Shown: positions 30,547 to 39,216 of the stretch, piece by piece | Position numbering within the stretch: position 1 is the stretch's first letter | Layout: every line of letters starts with the position of its first letter | Assembly (NCBI RefSeq): GCF_019721995.1 | Contig: NZ_BLYC01000001.1 | Coordinates: 372,001-436,000 of the forward strand | Source: Bathymodiolus japonicus methanotrophic gill symbiont | Lineage (GTDB): Bacteria > Pseudomonadota > Gammaproteobacteria > Methylococcales > Methylomonadaceae | Direction: 5' to 3' | Length of the DNA: 64,000 nucleotides | Made by a program: the position numbers and the translations under genes | Notes under the pieces: model-generated | The model's database searches: none | What the model saw: only the letters and a program-made list of their open reading frames with translations | Told to the model about the DNA's origin: nothing

Positions 30547-30731
30547 TTCGCTAAGCTCCGTTTCCATGATTTTCAGCGAAGGCAATGCTGATGATTGTTG
30601 TTACCTTTGCTGTTTCTATCGGCGTGTTGCATGGGAGATTTTCATTGCAACTTGGCTTATTAACACTGGGAAGCATCCTGCTGGTTTTTATCTGGCGACT
30701 TAAAGAGGCTAGGGCGATTGCAGTTCCTGTT

Positions 30732-30885
30732 ACTCGATGTTCAAGTTTTTTAACTGATTGATTTTATTGATAATTTTACTGACAAAGAAAGCATCAACAT
30801 CATTGTAAATCAATCACTTATGAAACAAAGCCGGAAAAATTTACTTTTCTTAGCCCAGTTATAGCTGAAAACTTGAACATCGAGT
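30732..30885. mobile_element. MITE-G, copy 1
   Basis: A 154-base element with termini ACTCGATGTTCAAGTTTT and complement, flanked by a 3-base duplication GTT. An almost identical copy is at 34596-34749. It has no coding capacity. It cuts off the end of the DUF454 gene. Bases 30886-30966 to the end of bioA hold nothing recognisable. Confidence 0.88.
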
Positions 30886-30966
30886 GTTAATGACTAATAT
30901 GCGCATTAGTTTTATATCAACAAGAAAGTCTCACCATGAAGGGCTCGAGTTTTTTGAACAGCATTC

Positions 30967-32256
30967 CTAATGCTCTATTTCTGCAACAACTGTACATACA
31001 GCATCAATCAGACTGCTAAGCTCTGCATCGGAGATAATAAACGGCGGCATAAGGTAAATCAGCTTGTTAAACGGTCGAACCCAGACCCCGGCATCTACAA
31101 ATTTAGGCTGCAAGGTCTTTAAATCTACAGGCTGATACAACTCAATCACTCCTATGGCACCGATTACACGCACATCTTTAACGTGCGAGTACTGTTGGCA
31201 AACCTGCAGACCAGAGCTTAACTTCTGTTCTATATTGCCTACTGTTGCCTGCCAGGGAGAGTTCAGTAATAATTTTAAGCTAGCCAATGCGGTTGCGCAG
31301 GCAAGCGGGTTAGCCATAAAAGTTGGGCCATGCATAAATAAGCCGGGCTCACCGTTACGAATGGTATCAGCAATATTCTGGCTTGCTAATGTAGCTGCCA
31401 GGGTCATATAACCCCCAGTTAAGGCTTTGCCCAGACATAGTATATCCGGAGTAATATTTGCATGCTCACAGGCAAATAGCTTGCCCGTGCGTCCAAAACC
31501 GGTGGCAATTTCATCCAGAATCAATAGAACATTATATTTTGTACATAATGTACGTACTTGTTTTAAGTATTCCGGCGAATAAAAGCGCATACCACCCGCT
31601 CCCTGAACAATGGGCTCCAGAATAATGGCAGCAATTTGAGCGTGGTGATGTTTGAGTTGATGCTCTAGTGGTGCAGTATCTTTTGTTGTACATGGCTCAG
31701 CAAAAGTACAGTCGGGTGCGTCAGCAAAAAATTGCTTGATAAGGCTATTGCTAAATAAGCTATGCATACCATTATCGGGGTCGCTAACTGACATGGCGGC
31801 AAAGGTATCACCATGATATCCGTGACGGATAGTAAGAAATTTATTTTTGTCAGCCTGCTTTTTGCTGTACCAGTATTGAACAGCCATTTTCATGGCAACG
31901 TCTACTGCAACCGAGCCAGAATCAGCAAAGAAAACAGCTTGTAACGGCTCAGGGGTGATTTCAACCAGTTGCATTGCTAAATCAACCGCAGGCTGGTGGG
32001 TTAAGCCTCCGAACATGATATGCGCCATATCATCTAGTTGAGCGTTAATTGCCTGATTTAAAACTGGGTGATTATAGCCGTGTATAGCGCTCCACCATGA
32101 CGACATGCCATCGATTAACACACGCCCATCTGTGAGCGTAATATACACACCTTGCGCTGACTGTACCGGGTAAATCGGTGTGTCGGCCTGTATGGCACTG
32201 TATGGGTGCCATACATGATAATAATCTTGCTTTAAGAGGGTGTTTTCTAATGGCAC
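30967..32256 (-). CDS. bioA: adenosylmethionine-8-amino-7-oxononanoate aminotransferase
   Basis: A 429-residue PLP enzyme of biotin synthesis that converts KAPA to DAPA using S-adenosylmethionine as amino donor. The N-terminus YYHVWHPYSAIQAD matches BioA (HxWHPY type). Substrate and cofactor motifs include DGMSSWWSAIHGYNHPVLN, FFADSGSVAVDVAMKMA and LILDEIATGFGRTGKLFACEH. The Schiff-base Lys is in CLGKALTGGYMTLA. No other bio gene is in the window. It is transcribed away from dksA in the same leftward direction, 120 bases after the dksA stop. Confidence 0.93.
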   Translation of the reverse strand: MPLENTLLKQDYYHVWHPYSAIQADTPIYPVQSAQGVYITLTDGRVLIDGMSSWWSAIHGYNHPVLNQAINAQLDDMAHIMFGGLTHQPAVDLAMQLVEITPEPLQAVFFADSGSVAVDVAMKMAVQYWYSKKQADKNKFLTIRHGYHGDTFAAMSVSDPDNGMHSLFSNSLIKQFFADAPDCTFAEPCTTKDTAPLEHQLKHHHAQIAAIILEPIVQGAGGMRFYSPEYLKQVRTLCTKYNVLLILDEIATGFGRTGKLFACEHANITPDILCLGKALTGGYMTLAATLASQNIADTIRNGEPGLFMHGPTFMANPLACATALASLKLLLNSPWQATVGNIEQKLSSGLQVCQQYSHVKDVRVIGAIGVIELYQPVDLKTLQPKFVDAGVWVRPFNKLIYLMPPFIISDAELSSLIDAVCTVVAEIEH

Positions 32257-32379
32257 GATATGCAGATATCTACGTGTAACCTAGCAAGAGTGATCGGGTA
32301 ACAACCGCTTTGTGGTCGAATTTAGTGGGTTGCGCTATGCAATAATGCTAGTTGCTATGCTCTGTTCATCGTAAATGAT

Positions 32380-32814
32380 TTAGCTCATTTGTTTTTCGCG
32401 GATTTCATCCAGGGTTTTACAATCGATACACTGGTCTGCTGTCGGACGCGCTTCTAAGCGGCGTACGCCGATTTCTATACCACAGGAATCACAGTAGCCA
32501 TATTCATCTGCATCAATCATGGTAAGCGCATCATTGATCTTTTTCAGTAATTTCCTTTCCCGGTCGCGCGTTCTTAATTCCAGGCTGAATTCTGACTCTT
32601 GTGAAGCGCGGTCATTTGGGTCAGGATAGTTTGCGGCATCGTCACGCATATGGTCTACGGTTCGATCTACTTCGCGCATTAATTCATTTTTCCAGTTAGT
32701 TAAAACTGCTCTAAAATGTTCTTTTTGCGCTTCATTCATATATTCTTCGCCTTTACTTTCTTCATATGGCGTAAAATTGAAAGGCGTACTTTCAGCTATT
32801 GTGCTGTTAGTCAT
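32380..32814 (-). CDS. dksA: RNA polymerase-binding transcription factor DksA
   Basis: A 144-residue protein that binds the RNA polymerase secondary channel and works with ppGpp. It has the N-terminal coiled coil with the acidic tip DDAANYPDPNDRASQESEFSLELRTRDRE and a four-cysteine zinc finger (CDSCG and CIDC). The length is close to E. coli DksA (151). It is divergent from the aminotransferase gene to its right, with 112 bases between the starts. Confidence 0.95.
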   Translation of the reverse strand: MTNSTIAESTPFNFTPYEESKGEEYMNEAQKEHFRAVLTNWKNELMREVDRTVDHMRDDAANYPDPNDRASQESEFSLELRTRDRERKLLKKINDALTMIDADEYGYCDSCGIEIGVRRLEARPTADQCIDCKTLDEIREKQMS

Positions 32815-32926
32815 CCACTAACTCCAGAATTATTTTAAAAACTGCGCATTTATATCAGGATAATAGGAATTAAGCAAGAAAAATTGCTATTATTTATCGG
32901 AAATATTTTCATTGCAAGAGGGGTAT

Positions 32927-34096
32927 ATGCAGGTAGCAAGCAGGATGAAGGCGATTACGCCGTTTTATGTCATGGAGTTATTAGCTAGAGCAAAACAGCT
33001 AGAAGCACAGGGGCGTGATATTGTGCATATGGAAGTCGGTGAGCCAGATTTTGCAACGCCGCAGCCAATTATTGATGCCGGGGTCGCTTATATCAAATCC
33101 GGGCATGTAAAATACACACCGGCTGCAGGGCTTCCTGGATTAAGACAGAAAATTGCTGATTATTATTGGCAGCGATACAAAATTTCTGTGCCGGTACAGC
33201 GTGTTTTTATCACTCCAGGTGCTTCAGGCGCTTTTCTGCTAGCTCTGGGTGTTAGCTTAAATTCGGGCGATGAGGTTTTGTTAGCCGACCCGTGTTATCC
33301 CTGTAACCAGAACTTTATCCATTTGTTTGATGCAAAGGTTAAACATGTGCCTGTATACGCAGATACGGCGTATCAGCTATCTGAAGAATTACTAAAGCAG
33401 CATTGGCAATCACAGACTAAAGCGACGCTTATTGCCTCACCATCGAATCCGACCGGTACGATTATTCAAGCGACGGAATTAGAAAATTGCATTGATTTTG
33501 TCATTGCCCGGCAAGGCGTATTTTTTTCTGATGAAATCTATCATGGACTGGAATATGAACCAGGTGTTAGCAGTGCCTTGGAATTTAGTGAACAGGTCTT
33601 TGTGATTAACAGTTTTTCCAAGTATTTTGGTATGACCGGCTGGCGGGCAGGGTGGTTGATTGTGCCAGAGGACTATATTCAGGCAACAGAAAAATTGGCG
33701 CAAAATATCTTTATTTCCACTTCCAGCCATTCTCAGTATGCTGCTTTAGCCGCATTTGATCAGCAAACACTGGATGAACTGGAGCTGAGGCGGCAGGAGT
33801 TTGCCTTGAAAAGAGATTATCTGTATAGCAAATTATTGAGTCTGGGCTTTAAAATCCCGGTAAAGCCTGCAGGTGCATTTTATATATATGCAGATTGTGG
33901 TATGTTTACGGATAATAGCCAGCAATTTGCCGAGCAGTTATTAGAGATAATAGGCCTTGCCGTCACGCCAGGTAAAGATTTTGGTTATAATGAGAGCGCA
34001 AAATATCTGCGCTTTGCTTATACAGGCTCGATGGAGAAGATCACTGAAGGTATGCGGCGACTTGAGCACTTTATCACACATAAACAAACAATATAA
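32927..34096 (+). CDS. class I/II PLP-dependent aminotransferase
   Basis: A 389-residue fold-type I aminotransferase from ATG 32927, with AGAGGGG six bases upstream. Motifs include VGEPDFATPQPI, KYTPAAGLPGLRQKIADYY, SPSNPTGTI, FFSDEIYHGLEYE and the PLP-Lys region INSFSKYFGMTGWRAGW. This is the aspartate/aromatic/alanine aminotransferase subfamily; the amino donor and acceptor cannot be assigned. An earlier TTG at 32912 adds five residues and is less likely. A rhodanese gene follows after two bases, so the two form an operon. Confidence 0.88.
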   Translation: MQVASRMKAITPFYVMELLARAKQLEAQGRDIVHMEVGEPDFATPQPIIDAGVAYIKSGHVKYTPAAGLPGLRQKIADYYWQRYKISVPVQRVFITPGASGAFLLALGVSLNSGDEVLLADPCYPCNQNFIHLFDAKVKHVPVYADTAYQLSEELLKQHWQSQTKATLIASPSNPTGTIIQATELENCIDFVIARQGVFFSDEIYHGLEYEPGVSSALEFSEQVFVINSFSKYFGMTGWRAGWLIVPEDYIQATEKLAQNIFISTSSHSQYAALAAFDQQTLDELELRRQEFALKRDYLYSKLLSLGFKIPVKPAGAFYIYADCGMFTDNSQQFAEQLLEIIGLAVTPGKDFGYNESAKYLRFAYTGSMEKITEGMRRLEHFITHKQTI

Positions 34097-34098
34097 TA

Positions 34099-34425
34099 AT
34101 GGCGATCACCCAGGTTTCCCCACAGAGTTTACAGCAGCAATTACAGGAAAATCCGCAGGCTTATTTTTTACTTGATGTACGTGAGCCATTTGAATATCAA
34201 ATAGCGAATCTTGACAATAGCGTGCTTATCCCGATGAATCAGATTCCTGAGCATCTGGTTGAACTGAACAAAGAGCAGAAAATTGTAGTGATCTGCCATC
34301 ATGGTATGCGTAGCGAGAATGTCGCTTATTATCTTGATCAGCAGGGGTTTGGTCAGGTTTTTGATTTAACGGGTGGTATTGATGCCTGGGCGCGGAAGTG
34401 TGATTCAGGGATGGCTTTGTATTAA
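34099..34425 (+). CDS. single-domain rhodanese-like protein
   Basis: A 108-residue cytoplasmic protein with rhodanese motifs LLDVREPFEYQIANL and VICHHGMRSENVAYYL; the Cys in CHHGMRS is the sulfur-carrying residue. GGIDAWARK is the usual C-terminal signature. It likely accepts sulfur from thiosulfate or a persulfide. Its ATG follows the aminotransferase stop by two bases. MITE-D inserted right at its stop codon: the 7-base duplication TATTAAA includes the TAA, so the product keeps its normal end. Confidence 0.88.
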   Translation: MAITQVSPQSLQQQLQENPQAYFLLDVREPFEYQIANLDNSVLIPMNQIPEHLVELNKEQKIVVICHHGMRSENVAYYLDQQGFGQVFDLTGGIDAWARKCDSGMALY

Positions 34426-34541
34426 ACTGAAGTTTCCCAATTATTGAGTAGCTGAAATACACAATGCTGGTGTATCGAGGTTTATTTTAGGTGGTTTTGC
34501 CATGTTTATAGCAAACCCCTACTTAATTCCCCTTAGGCAAT

Positions 34542-34978
34542 CGCTGAAAATCATGGAAACGGAGCTTAGCGAAGTGTTGATTTTTAGTCCCTGATACTCG
34601 ATGTTCAAGTTTTTTAACTGATTGATTTTATTGATAATTTTACTGACAAAGAAAGCATCAACATCATTGTAAATCAATCACTTATAAAACAAAGCCGGAA
34701 AAATTTACTTTTCTTAGCCCAGTTATAGCTGAAAACTTGAACATCGAGTGATAGGCGACAGGGCAATTCGCTGATTCGACGTGTGCTAGCAGCACGCGAG
34801 AGGAGCAAGAATTGCATTCCGAATAGCCGTCCAGCCAGTGAGGTAGTAATGGCGAAGCGGCTTTTGTGCGTAGTCGTTGCGGACGCAGGGCGTTCAGGGC
34901 ATCTCCCATCCGCTGCGTAGGTGAACGAATTATGGCGACAGGAGTCCCGGAATTTCGTGAGGTAGCATGGCGCGCCTG
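34542..34978 (+). mobile_element. RE-A repeat, copy in MITE-D, split by MITE-G
   Basis: CGCTGAAAATCATGG at 34542 to GGCGCGCCTG at 34978. Subtracting MITE-G (154) and its 3-base duplication gives 280, the standard RE-A length. The empty site in other MITE-D copies reads GGCAAT joined to AGCATTTG, so this is the cleanest proof in the window that RE-A inserts without target duplication. Confidence 0.95.
34596..34749. mobile_element. MITE-G, copy 2 (inside RE-A)
   Basis: 154 bases with the same termini as 30732-30885. It is flanked by GAT on both sides; whole RE-A copies have a single GAT, confirming a 3-base target duplication. Confidence 0.92.
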
Positions 34979-35118
34979 AGCATTTGAAACGAATGAGAAG
35001 ACTATTTTTTTCATATAGTTGTAGCATAGTTTCAATTTTACCATAAATAATTATTGGGAAACTTCAGTATTAAATATAAGCTAGTGATAAACCCTCAATC
35101 GGTGCAGATGTTATTTTT

Positions 35119-35411
35119 GGGGAGTCGCTATTTTTGCGAAAGCTTGTTTTGGGCATCCCAGCCCAAGCAAGCAGCAAAAACTTAACGCGACCACTTATGC
35201 CTCCGGCGGCCCCGATTCGTCCTCGTCACCTCGTCCCGACCCAACAAGGGGTCGGAACATAGGCTCCAAATGACTTGACGCCGTGTCGGATGGCCTTTTA
35301 TTTTGTCTCCACCTTCGCTAACGCTCAGACTCCGACAAAATAACGGCCCTACGGCTATCGCGGACTAAAAATCATCACTTCGCTTAGGCTACGTTTCCCT
35401 GATTTTCAGCG
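35119..35411 (-). mobile_element. RE-C repeat, copy 4
   Basis: Reverse-oriented RE-C, left end at 35411 (CGCTGAAAATCAGGG on the minus strand) and right end at 35119 (ACTCCCC). It lies in the 450-base interval between MITE-D and proA. The flank before the left end is ACACCTC, a pyrimidine. The rest of the interval (35075-35118, 35412-35522) shows no gene. Confidence 0.85.
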
Positions 35412-35522
35412 GAGGTGTAATCCAGCTACCAGCTATGCTCAATACAGAATATAATACCTAGCATAAACCGTTAAATGTATTGTCTATACAAGCAAGCAAA
35501 CAGAACAAAACACTAGTTAAAC

Positions 35523-36779
35523 ATGAATATTAAAGATTATATGATCAACCTAGGGCAGCAAGCCAAAGCTGCAGGTAGAGAACTTAGCCGCGCTGATTCA
35601 GGGAAGAAAAATGCAGCATTACTGGCAATTGCAGAACAGTTAGCTGATGCGACAGATTATCTGACGAAAGAAAATGCAAAAGATTTAGCTGCAGGTAAGG
35701 AAAAATGGCTGGATGCAGCTTTGTTAGATAGGCTGGAATTAACCCCGGATAGAATTCAGGCAATGATTGATGGTTTGCATCAAATTGCGGCTTTACCTGA
35801 CCCTGTCGGCGCAATAAGCGATATGAGCTATCGTCCCAGTGGCATCCAGGTTGGACAGATGCGAGTGCCACTAGGGGTCATCGGGATTATTTATGAGTCT
35901 CGCCCTAATGTCACCATAGATGCTGCGGCTTTATGTTTGAAATCAGGCAACGCCTGTATCTTACGTGGCGGATCTGAATCAATTCACTCGAATAAAGCAA
36001 TTGCTATATGTATAGCAAAAGGATTGGCTGCAGTTGGCTTGCCTGTTACGGCTGTGCAGGTGGTGGAAACGACTGATCGTGAGGCAGTAGGAGAGTTAAT
36101 CACTCTGTCTAGTTACGTTGATGTGATTGTGCCTCGTGGCGGGAAAAAACTGATTGCACGTATTTCCAAAGAAGCAACTATCCCGGTTATTAAACATTTA
36201 GATGGCATCTGCCATGTTTACATTGATGCCCAGGCTGATTATACAAAAGCGATCAATATTGCCGTGAATGCAAAAACACATCGTTATGGCGTGTGTAATG
36301 CAATGGAAACCTTGCTGATTGCCGAATCGATTGCGCTGCAGGTGCTGCCTGAATTAGCCAAACAATATAAAGCTGCCGGGGTGGAATTGCGCGGCTGTTT
36401 AAAAACCTGTTCTATCGTTGCAGATTGTATTCGGGCAACTGATGCAGATTGGGCAACTGAGTATTTAGCACCAGTATTATCAATTAAAATTGTGGCTGAT
36501 ATTGATGCCGCAATGGCGCATATTAATGAATTTAGCTCGGGGCATACCGAGGCAATTATTACTGAAAATTACACTTTGGCGCGCCGGTTTTTGCGCGAAG
36601 TGGATTCTAGCTCGGTGATGGTAAATGCATCAACTCGCTTTGCTGATGGCTTTGAATATGGCCTGGGTGCAGAAATAGGCATCAGCACTGATAAGCTCCA
36701 TGCGCGTGGACCAGTTGGCTTAAATGGCTTAACCAGCCTGAAATATGTAGTGCTAGGGGATGGGCGTATACGCGAGTAA
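35523..36779 (+). CDS. proA: gamma-glutamyl phosphate reductase
   Basis: A 418-residue enzyme of proline synthesis that reduces gamma-glutamyl phosphate to glutamate semialdehyde with [36 protein letters not shown] and [13 protein letters not shown] are family motifs, and [13 protein letters not shown] holds the catalytic Cys. Full length. Its stop is followed immediately by the nadD ATG (no spacer), so proA-nadD-rsfS form an operon. The proB kinase gene is not in the window. Confidence 0.96.
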   Translation: MNIKDYMINLGQQAKAAGRELSRADSGKKNAALLAIAEQLADATDYLTKENAKDLAAGKEKWLDAALLDRLELTPDRIQAMIDGLHQIAALPDPVGAISDMSYRPSGIQVGQMRVPLGVIGIIYESRPNVTIDAAALCLKSGNACILRGGSESIHSNKAIAICIAKGLAAVGLPVTAVQVVETTDREAVGELITLSSYVDVIVPRGGKKLIARISKEATIPVIKHLDGICHVYIDAQADYTKAINIAVNAKTHRYGVCNAMETLLIAESIALQVLPELAKQYKAAGVELRGCLKTCSIVADCIRATDADWATEYLAPVLSIKIVADIDAAMAHINEFSSGHTEAIITENYTLARRFLREVDSSSVMVNASTRFADGFEYGLGAEIGISTDKLHARGPVGLNGLTSLKYVVLGDGRIRE

Positions 36780-37400
36780 ATGATTGGTATTTATGGTGGT
36801 ACATTTAACCCGGTACATTACGGACATTTACGTACAGCGTTGGAAGTACATGAGTTTTTTGACTTGCATGAGTTGCGCCTAGTCCCTTGTGCTCAGCCAG
36901 CACACCGTGCCGAACCAGAGGTCAGTGCGGCAGATCGGTTGCAGATGCTGCAACTGGCAATTAGAGCTTATCCGCAATTTTACTGTGATACGCGCGAACT
37001 GGAACGTGCGGGGCCTTCATATATGGTTGATACGCTGGCGTCAATTCGTGCTGAGGTTACAGCCATACCGTTAATCTTATTTATAGGCACAGATGCCTTT
37101 AATGGCTTGACGGCCTGGCATCGCTGGCAGGATTTGTTTGATTATGCGCATGTCGTGGTGATGACCCGGCCAGGTTTTAGTCCTGACATGCTGATAGATT
37201 TTTACACAGACAGGCAAGTTGATGATAGACATTCGTTAAAATCCTGTGCGGGTGGTAAAATCTATTTCCAGCAAGTGACGCAGCTAGAAATTTCGGCATC
37301 GTTTATACGCGAAAATTTCGCCAGGCAAAAAAACAACAGTTTTTTATTACCTGAATGCGTCATCGAATATATACAGGCTAAGCGATTATATTGCGCCTGA
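36780..37400 (+). CDS. nadD: nicotinate-nucleotide adenylyltransferase
   Basis: A 206-residue enzyme that makes deamido-NAD from nicotinate mononucleotide and ATP. The nucleotidyltransferase start is IGIYGGTFNPVHYGHLRTALEV, with the (H/T)xGH motif as HYGH, and the ISxxxIR motif is ISASFIRENF near residue 178. The ATG abuts the proA stop. The following gene rsfS starts 43 bases later; the proA-nadD-rsfS order is common in proteobacteria. Confidence 0.95.
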   Translation: MIGIYGGTFNPVHYGHLRTALEVHEFFDLHELRLVPCAQPAHRAEPEVSAADRLQMLQLAIRAYPQFYCDTRELERAGPSYMVDTLASIRAEVTAIPLILFIGTDAFNGLTAWHRWQDLFDYAHVVVMTRPGFSPDMLIDFYTDRQVDDRHSLKSCAGGKIYFQQVTQLEISASFIRENFARQKNNSFLLPECVIEYIQAKRLYCA

Positions 37401-37443
37401 ACAAACAGATTTACACTGAATAGGTCTAAACAAAGGAAAATGA

Positions 37444-37803
37444 ATGCAAGCAGATGAATTACTAGCAATTGTTACGCAAGAGCTAGAGGAGCGAAAAGCA
37501 GAAAATATCATCACGATTGATGTGATAGGTAAGACCAGTTTTACTGATTATATGGTGATAGCGAGCGGAACTTCAGACCGGCATATTAAAGCCTTATGCA
37601 ATTATGTTACGCAAGCATTAAAAGAGCAAGGTATTGCTCCGCGCGGCATAGAAGGTGCGCAAGGTTCTGAATGGATGTTGATGGATCTAGGAGATGTTAT
37701 TTTACATGTGATGACTGCACAAACTCGCGAGTTTTATCAGCTAGAAAAACTCTGGAGTGTGGAGAATCAGCAGGATGACGAGGTTCTAAGCTATGATGAA
37801 TAA
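37444..37803 (+). CDS. rsfS: ribosomal silencing factor RsfS
   Basis: A 119-residue Iojap/RsfS protein that binds uL14 on the large ribosomal subunit and blocks subunit joining in starvation. Motifs are DVIGKTSFTDYMVIASGTSDRHIKAL and GAQGSEWMLMDLGDVILHVM. AGGAAAATGA precedes the ATG. Its end overlaps the start of the DUF3617 relic. Confidence 0.94.
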   Translation: MQADELLAIVTQELEERKAENIITIDVIGKTSFTDYMVIASGTSDRHIKALCNYVTQALKEQGIAPRGIEGAQGSEWMLMDLGDVILHVMTAQTREFYQLEKLWSVENQQDDEVLSYDE

Positions 37804-38213
37804 ATATATAGGCATACTGTTGCTGTGCTTACATTATAGTGAGTGCTTATGCAGCAATACCTGATATAAAGGAAGGTTTGTGGGAAGTCACTTCGCAAGC
37901 GCATATCCCCGCAATGCCGATGCAGATACCTGCAATGACGACAGAGCAATGCTTTACCAAAGAAAGCATGAATCCAGAAAATATATTACAGCAGAACAAT
38001 TGCCGGATGAAGCATATGGATATGCAAAATAAGCAGGTGAGCTGGAGCATGAGTTGTGAGCAGGACGGCATGACGATGCAAGGTTCAGGTAATATTCAGT
38101 ACCAGAAAACCAAATTTTCCGGGACATTTGATATGGTCATGTCGGGTGCGCCTGAAGGTACAATGAGTATGCAGACCAAAATAACCGGGCGATATATAGG
38201 CGATTGTCCTTAG
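37796..38213 (+). pseudogene. DUF3617 periplasmic protein with a frameshift in the signal peptide
   Basis: ATG 37796, inside the end of rsfS, begins a signal peptide MNKYIGILLLCLHY. A different frame from about 37839 continues SAYAAIPDIKEGLWEVTSQA, typical of the DUF3617 start after signal cleavage. A one-base shift near 37838 (in TTATAGTGAGTG) is needed to join them, giving LLLCLHYSVSAYA then AIPDIKEG. The rest has two cysteines (TEQCFTKE, NNCRMKH) and the terminal IGDCP typical of the family. As it stands only a GTG-started cytoplasmic form could be made. Sequencing error is a real alternative. Confidence 0.7.
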
Positions 38214-38232
38214 GCTTCTTGTATAGTACACG

Positions 38233-38292
38233 TGTAGGGCGCGGCTTTAGCCCGCCATCTGTGAATAAAAGCGGGCTAAAGCCGCGCCCTAC
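38233..38292. terminator. F-family palindrome downstream of rsfS / upstream of dapA
   Basis: A nearly perfect 60-base inverted repeat, arms GTAGGGCGCGGCTTTAGCCCGC, followed by AATTTTTTAAATTTTT. The T-run makes it a plausible Rho-independent terminator for proA-nadD-rsfS. The same sequence type occurs at 29603 and 60975, so it is also a dispersed repeat. Confidence 0.7.
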
Positions 38293-38320
38293 AATTTTTT
38301 AAATTTTTCGAGAGTTGTTT

Positions 38321-39196
38321 ATGATTTTAGGTAGTATCGTAGCGTTAGTCACCCCAATGTATGATAACGGCGATGTGGATAAGGAGAGCCTAAAAAAGTT
38401 AGTAGAATTTCATATAGAGCAAGGTAGTGATGCGCTTGTTGCCATGGGAACCACTGGTGAATCGGCTACGTTAAGCGAACATGAGCATATGGATGTGGTG
38501 AAAGCCATCGTTGAGTATGTTGCAGGCCGGATTCCTGTGATTGCCGGGACAGGGGCGAATTCTACCACTGAAGCAATTGCTTTAACTAAAGCGGCAAAAC
38601 AAGTAGGCGCAGATGCCTGTTTATTAGTCACCCCGTATTACAACAAACCGACTCAGGAAGGTTTATACCTGCATTATAAAGCGATAGCAGAAGCGGTTGA
38701 TATACCCCAGATTTTATATAATGTTCCAGGGCGCACTGCCTGTGATATGTTGCCGGAAACTATTGGCCGGTTGGCAAAGATTGAGCGTATAGTTGGCGTT
38801 AAAGAAGCGACGGGTGATTTGACCCGCGTATCTGTGATACGTGAACTATGTGGGGATGATTTTGCATTGTATACAGGTGATGATGCGACTAGCTGTGAAT
38901 TTTGCCTTTTAGGTGGTAATGGCACTATTACCGTTTCCGGAAATGTGGCTCCCCGACTGGTACATGAGATGATTACTGCAGCGATAAATGGTGATCGTGA
39001 AACCGCAACCAGTATTGATGCCAACCTGAGAGGGTTGCATACGCAATTATTTATTCAATCTAATCCTATACCAGTTAAATGGGCTGTGACTGAAATGGGC
39101 TTGATGGCTAAGGGAATACGCCTGCCTCTAACTTGGTTAACTGAAGATTGCTTTGATCCGGTGCGTTCTGCTATGCACCAAGCGCAAGTTATTTAA
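38321..39196 (+). CDS. dapA: 4-hydroxy-tetrahydrodipicolinate synthase
   Basis: A 291-residue TIM-barrel aldolase of lysine/diaminopimelate synthesis that joins pyruvate and aspartate semialdehyde. Motifs are [40 protein letters not shown] with the catalytic Tyr, and [11 protein letters not shown] with the Schiff-base Lys. The start ATG 38321 has GAGAG upstream; a TTG two codons earlier is in frame. The lipoprotein bamC follows, as in E. coli. Confidence 0.96.
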   Translation: MILGSIVALVTPMYDNGDVDKESLKKLVEFHIEQGSDALVAMGTTGESATLSEHEHMDVVKAIVEYVAGRIPVIAGTGANSTTEAIALTKAAKQVGADACLLVTPYYNKPTQEGLYLHYKAIAEAVDIPQILYNVPGRTACDMLPETIGRLAKIERIVGVKEATGDLTRVSVIRELCGDDFALYTGDDATSCEFCLLGGNGTITVSGNVAPRLVHEMITAAINGDRETATSIDANLRGLHTQLFIQSNPIPVKWAVTEMGLMAKGIRLPLTWLTEDCFDPVRSAMHQAQVI

Positions 39197-39216
39197 TCTC
39201 TGCATAAAAATCACGC

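Larger units (their letters stand above)
29935..30578 (-). mobile_element. RE-A repeat with two RE-B copies nested inside
   Basis: The outer ends are those of RE-A: CAGGCGCGCC at 29935 and TTTTCAGCG ending at 30578. After only 25 bases of RE-A comes RE-B (29960-30219). RE-A then resumes at TCGGAATGC, so about 165 bases of RE-A are missing at this first site. It is interrupted again by RE-B (30312-30546) at CAC/TTC, this time without loss. Removing the whole block restores the DUF454 frame, which shows that RE-A arrived first as a clean insertion at GATT/AAGG. Confidence 0.88.
29698..30761 (+). pseudogene. DUF454 (YbaN-like) membrane protein, split by RE-A and altered by MITE-G
   Basis: ATG 29698 starts MRKRIKKYILTLLGLLCVD, followed by VLPVLPTTPFLLLALACFANSS, the DUF454 signature, and WEAKRSITRTTKI at 29934. 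The frame resumes at 30579 with KAMLMIVVTFAVSIGVLHGR and a second hydrophobic segment, exactly in frame once 29935-30578 is removed (KI joined to KAMLM). MITE-G at 30732 then replaces the C-terminus after AIAVPV, ending at about 30761. The family is a small inner-membrane protein of unknown role. Broken here. Confidence 0.85.
34427..35067. mobile_element. MITE-D, copy 2, split by RE-A
   Basis: Termini are at 34427 and 35067, with duplication TATTAAA on both sides (34420-34426, 35068-35074). It is interrupted between CAAT and AGCATTTG by RE-A (34542-34978), which itself contains MITE-G. Other MITE-D copies give the empty site exactly. Confidence 0.92.

Noticed and set aside
29935-30578. RE elements as group I introns (T before, G at the end)
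   Set aside because: The left flank is often T and RE-A/B end in G, but the elements lie mostly antisense to host genes, RE-C ends in A, and I see no group I core motifs. Kept only as a reason to test RNA-level removal.
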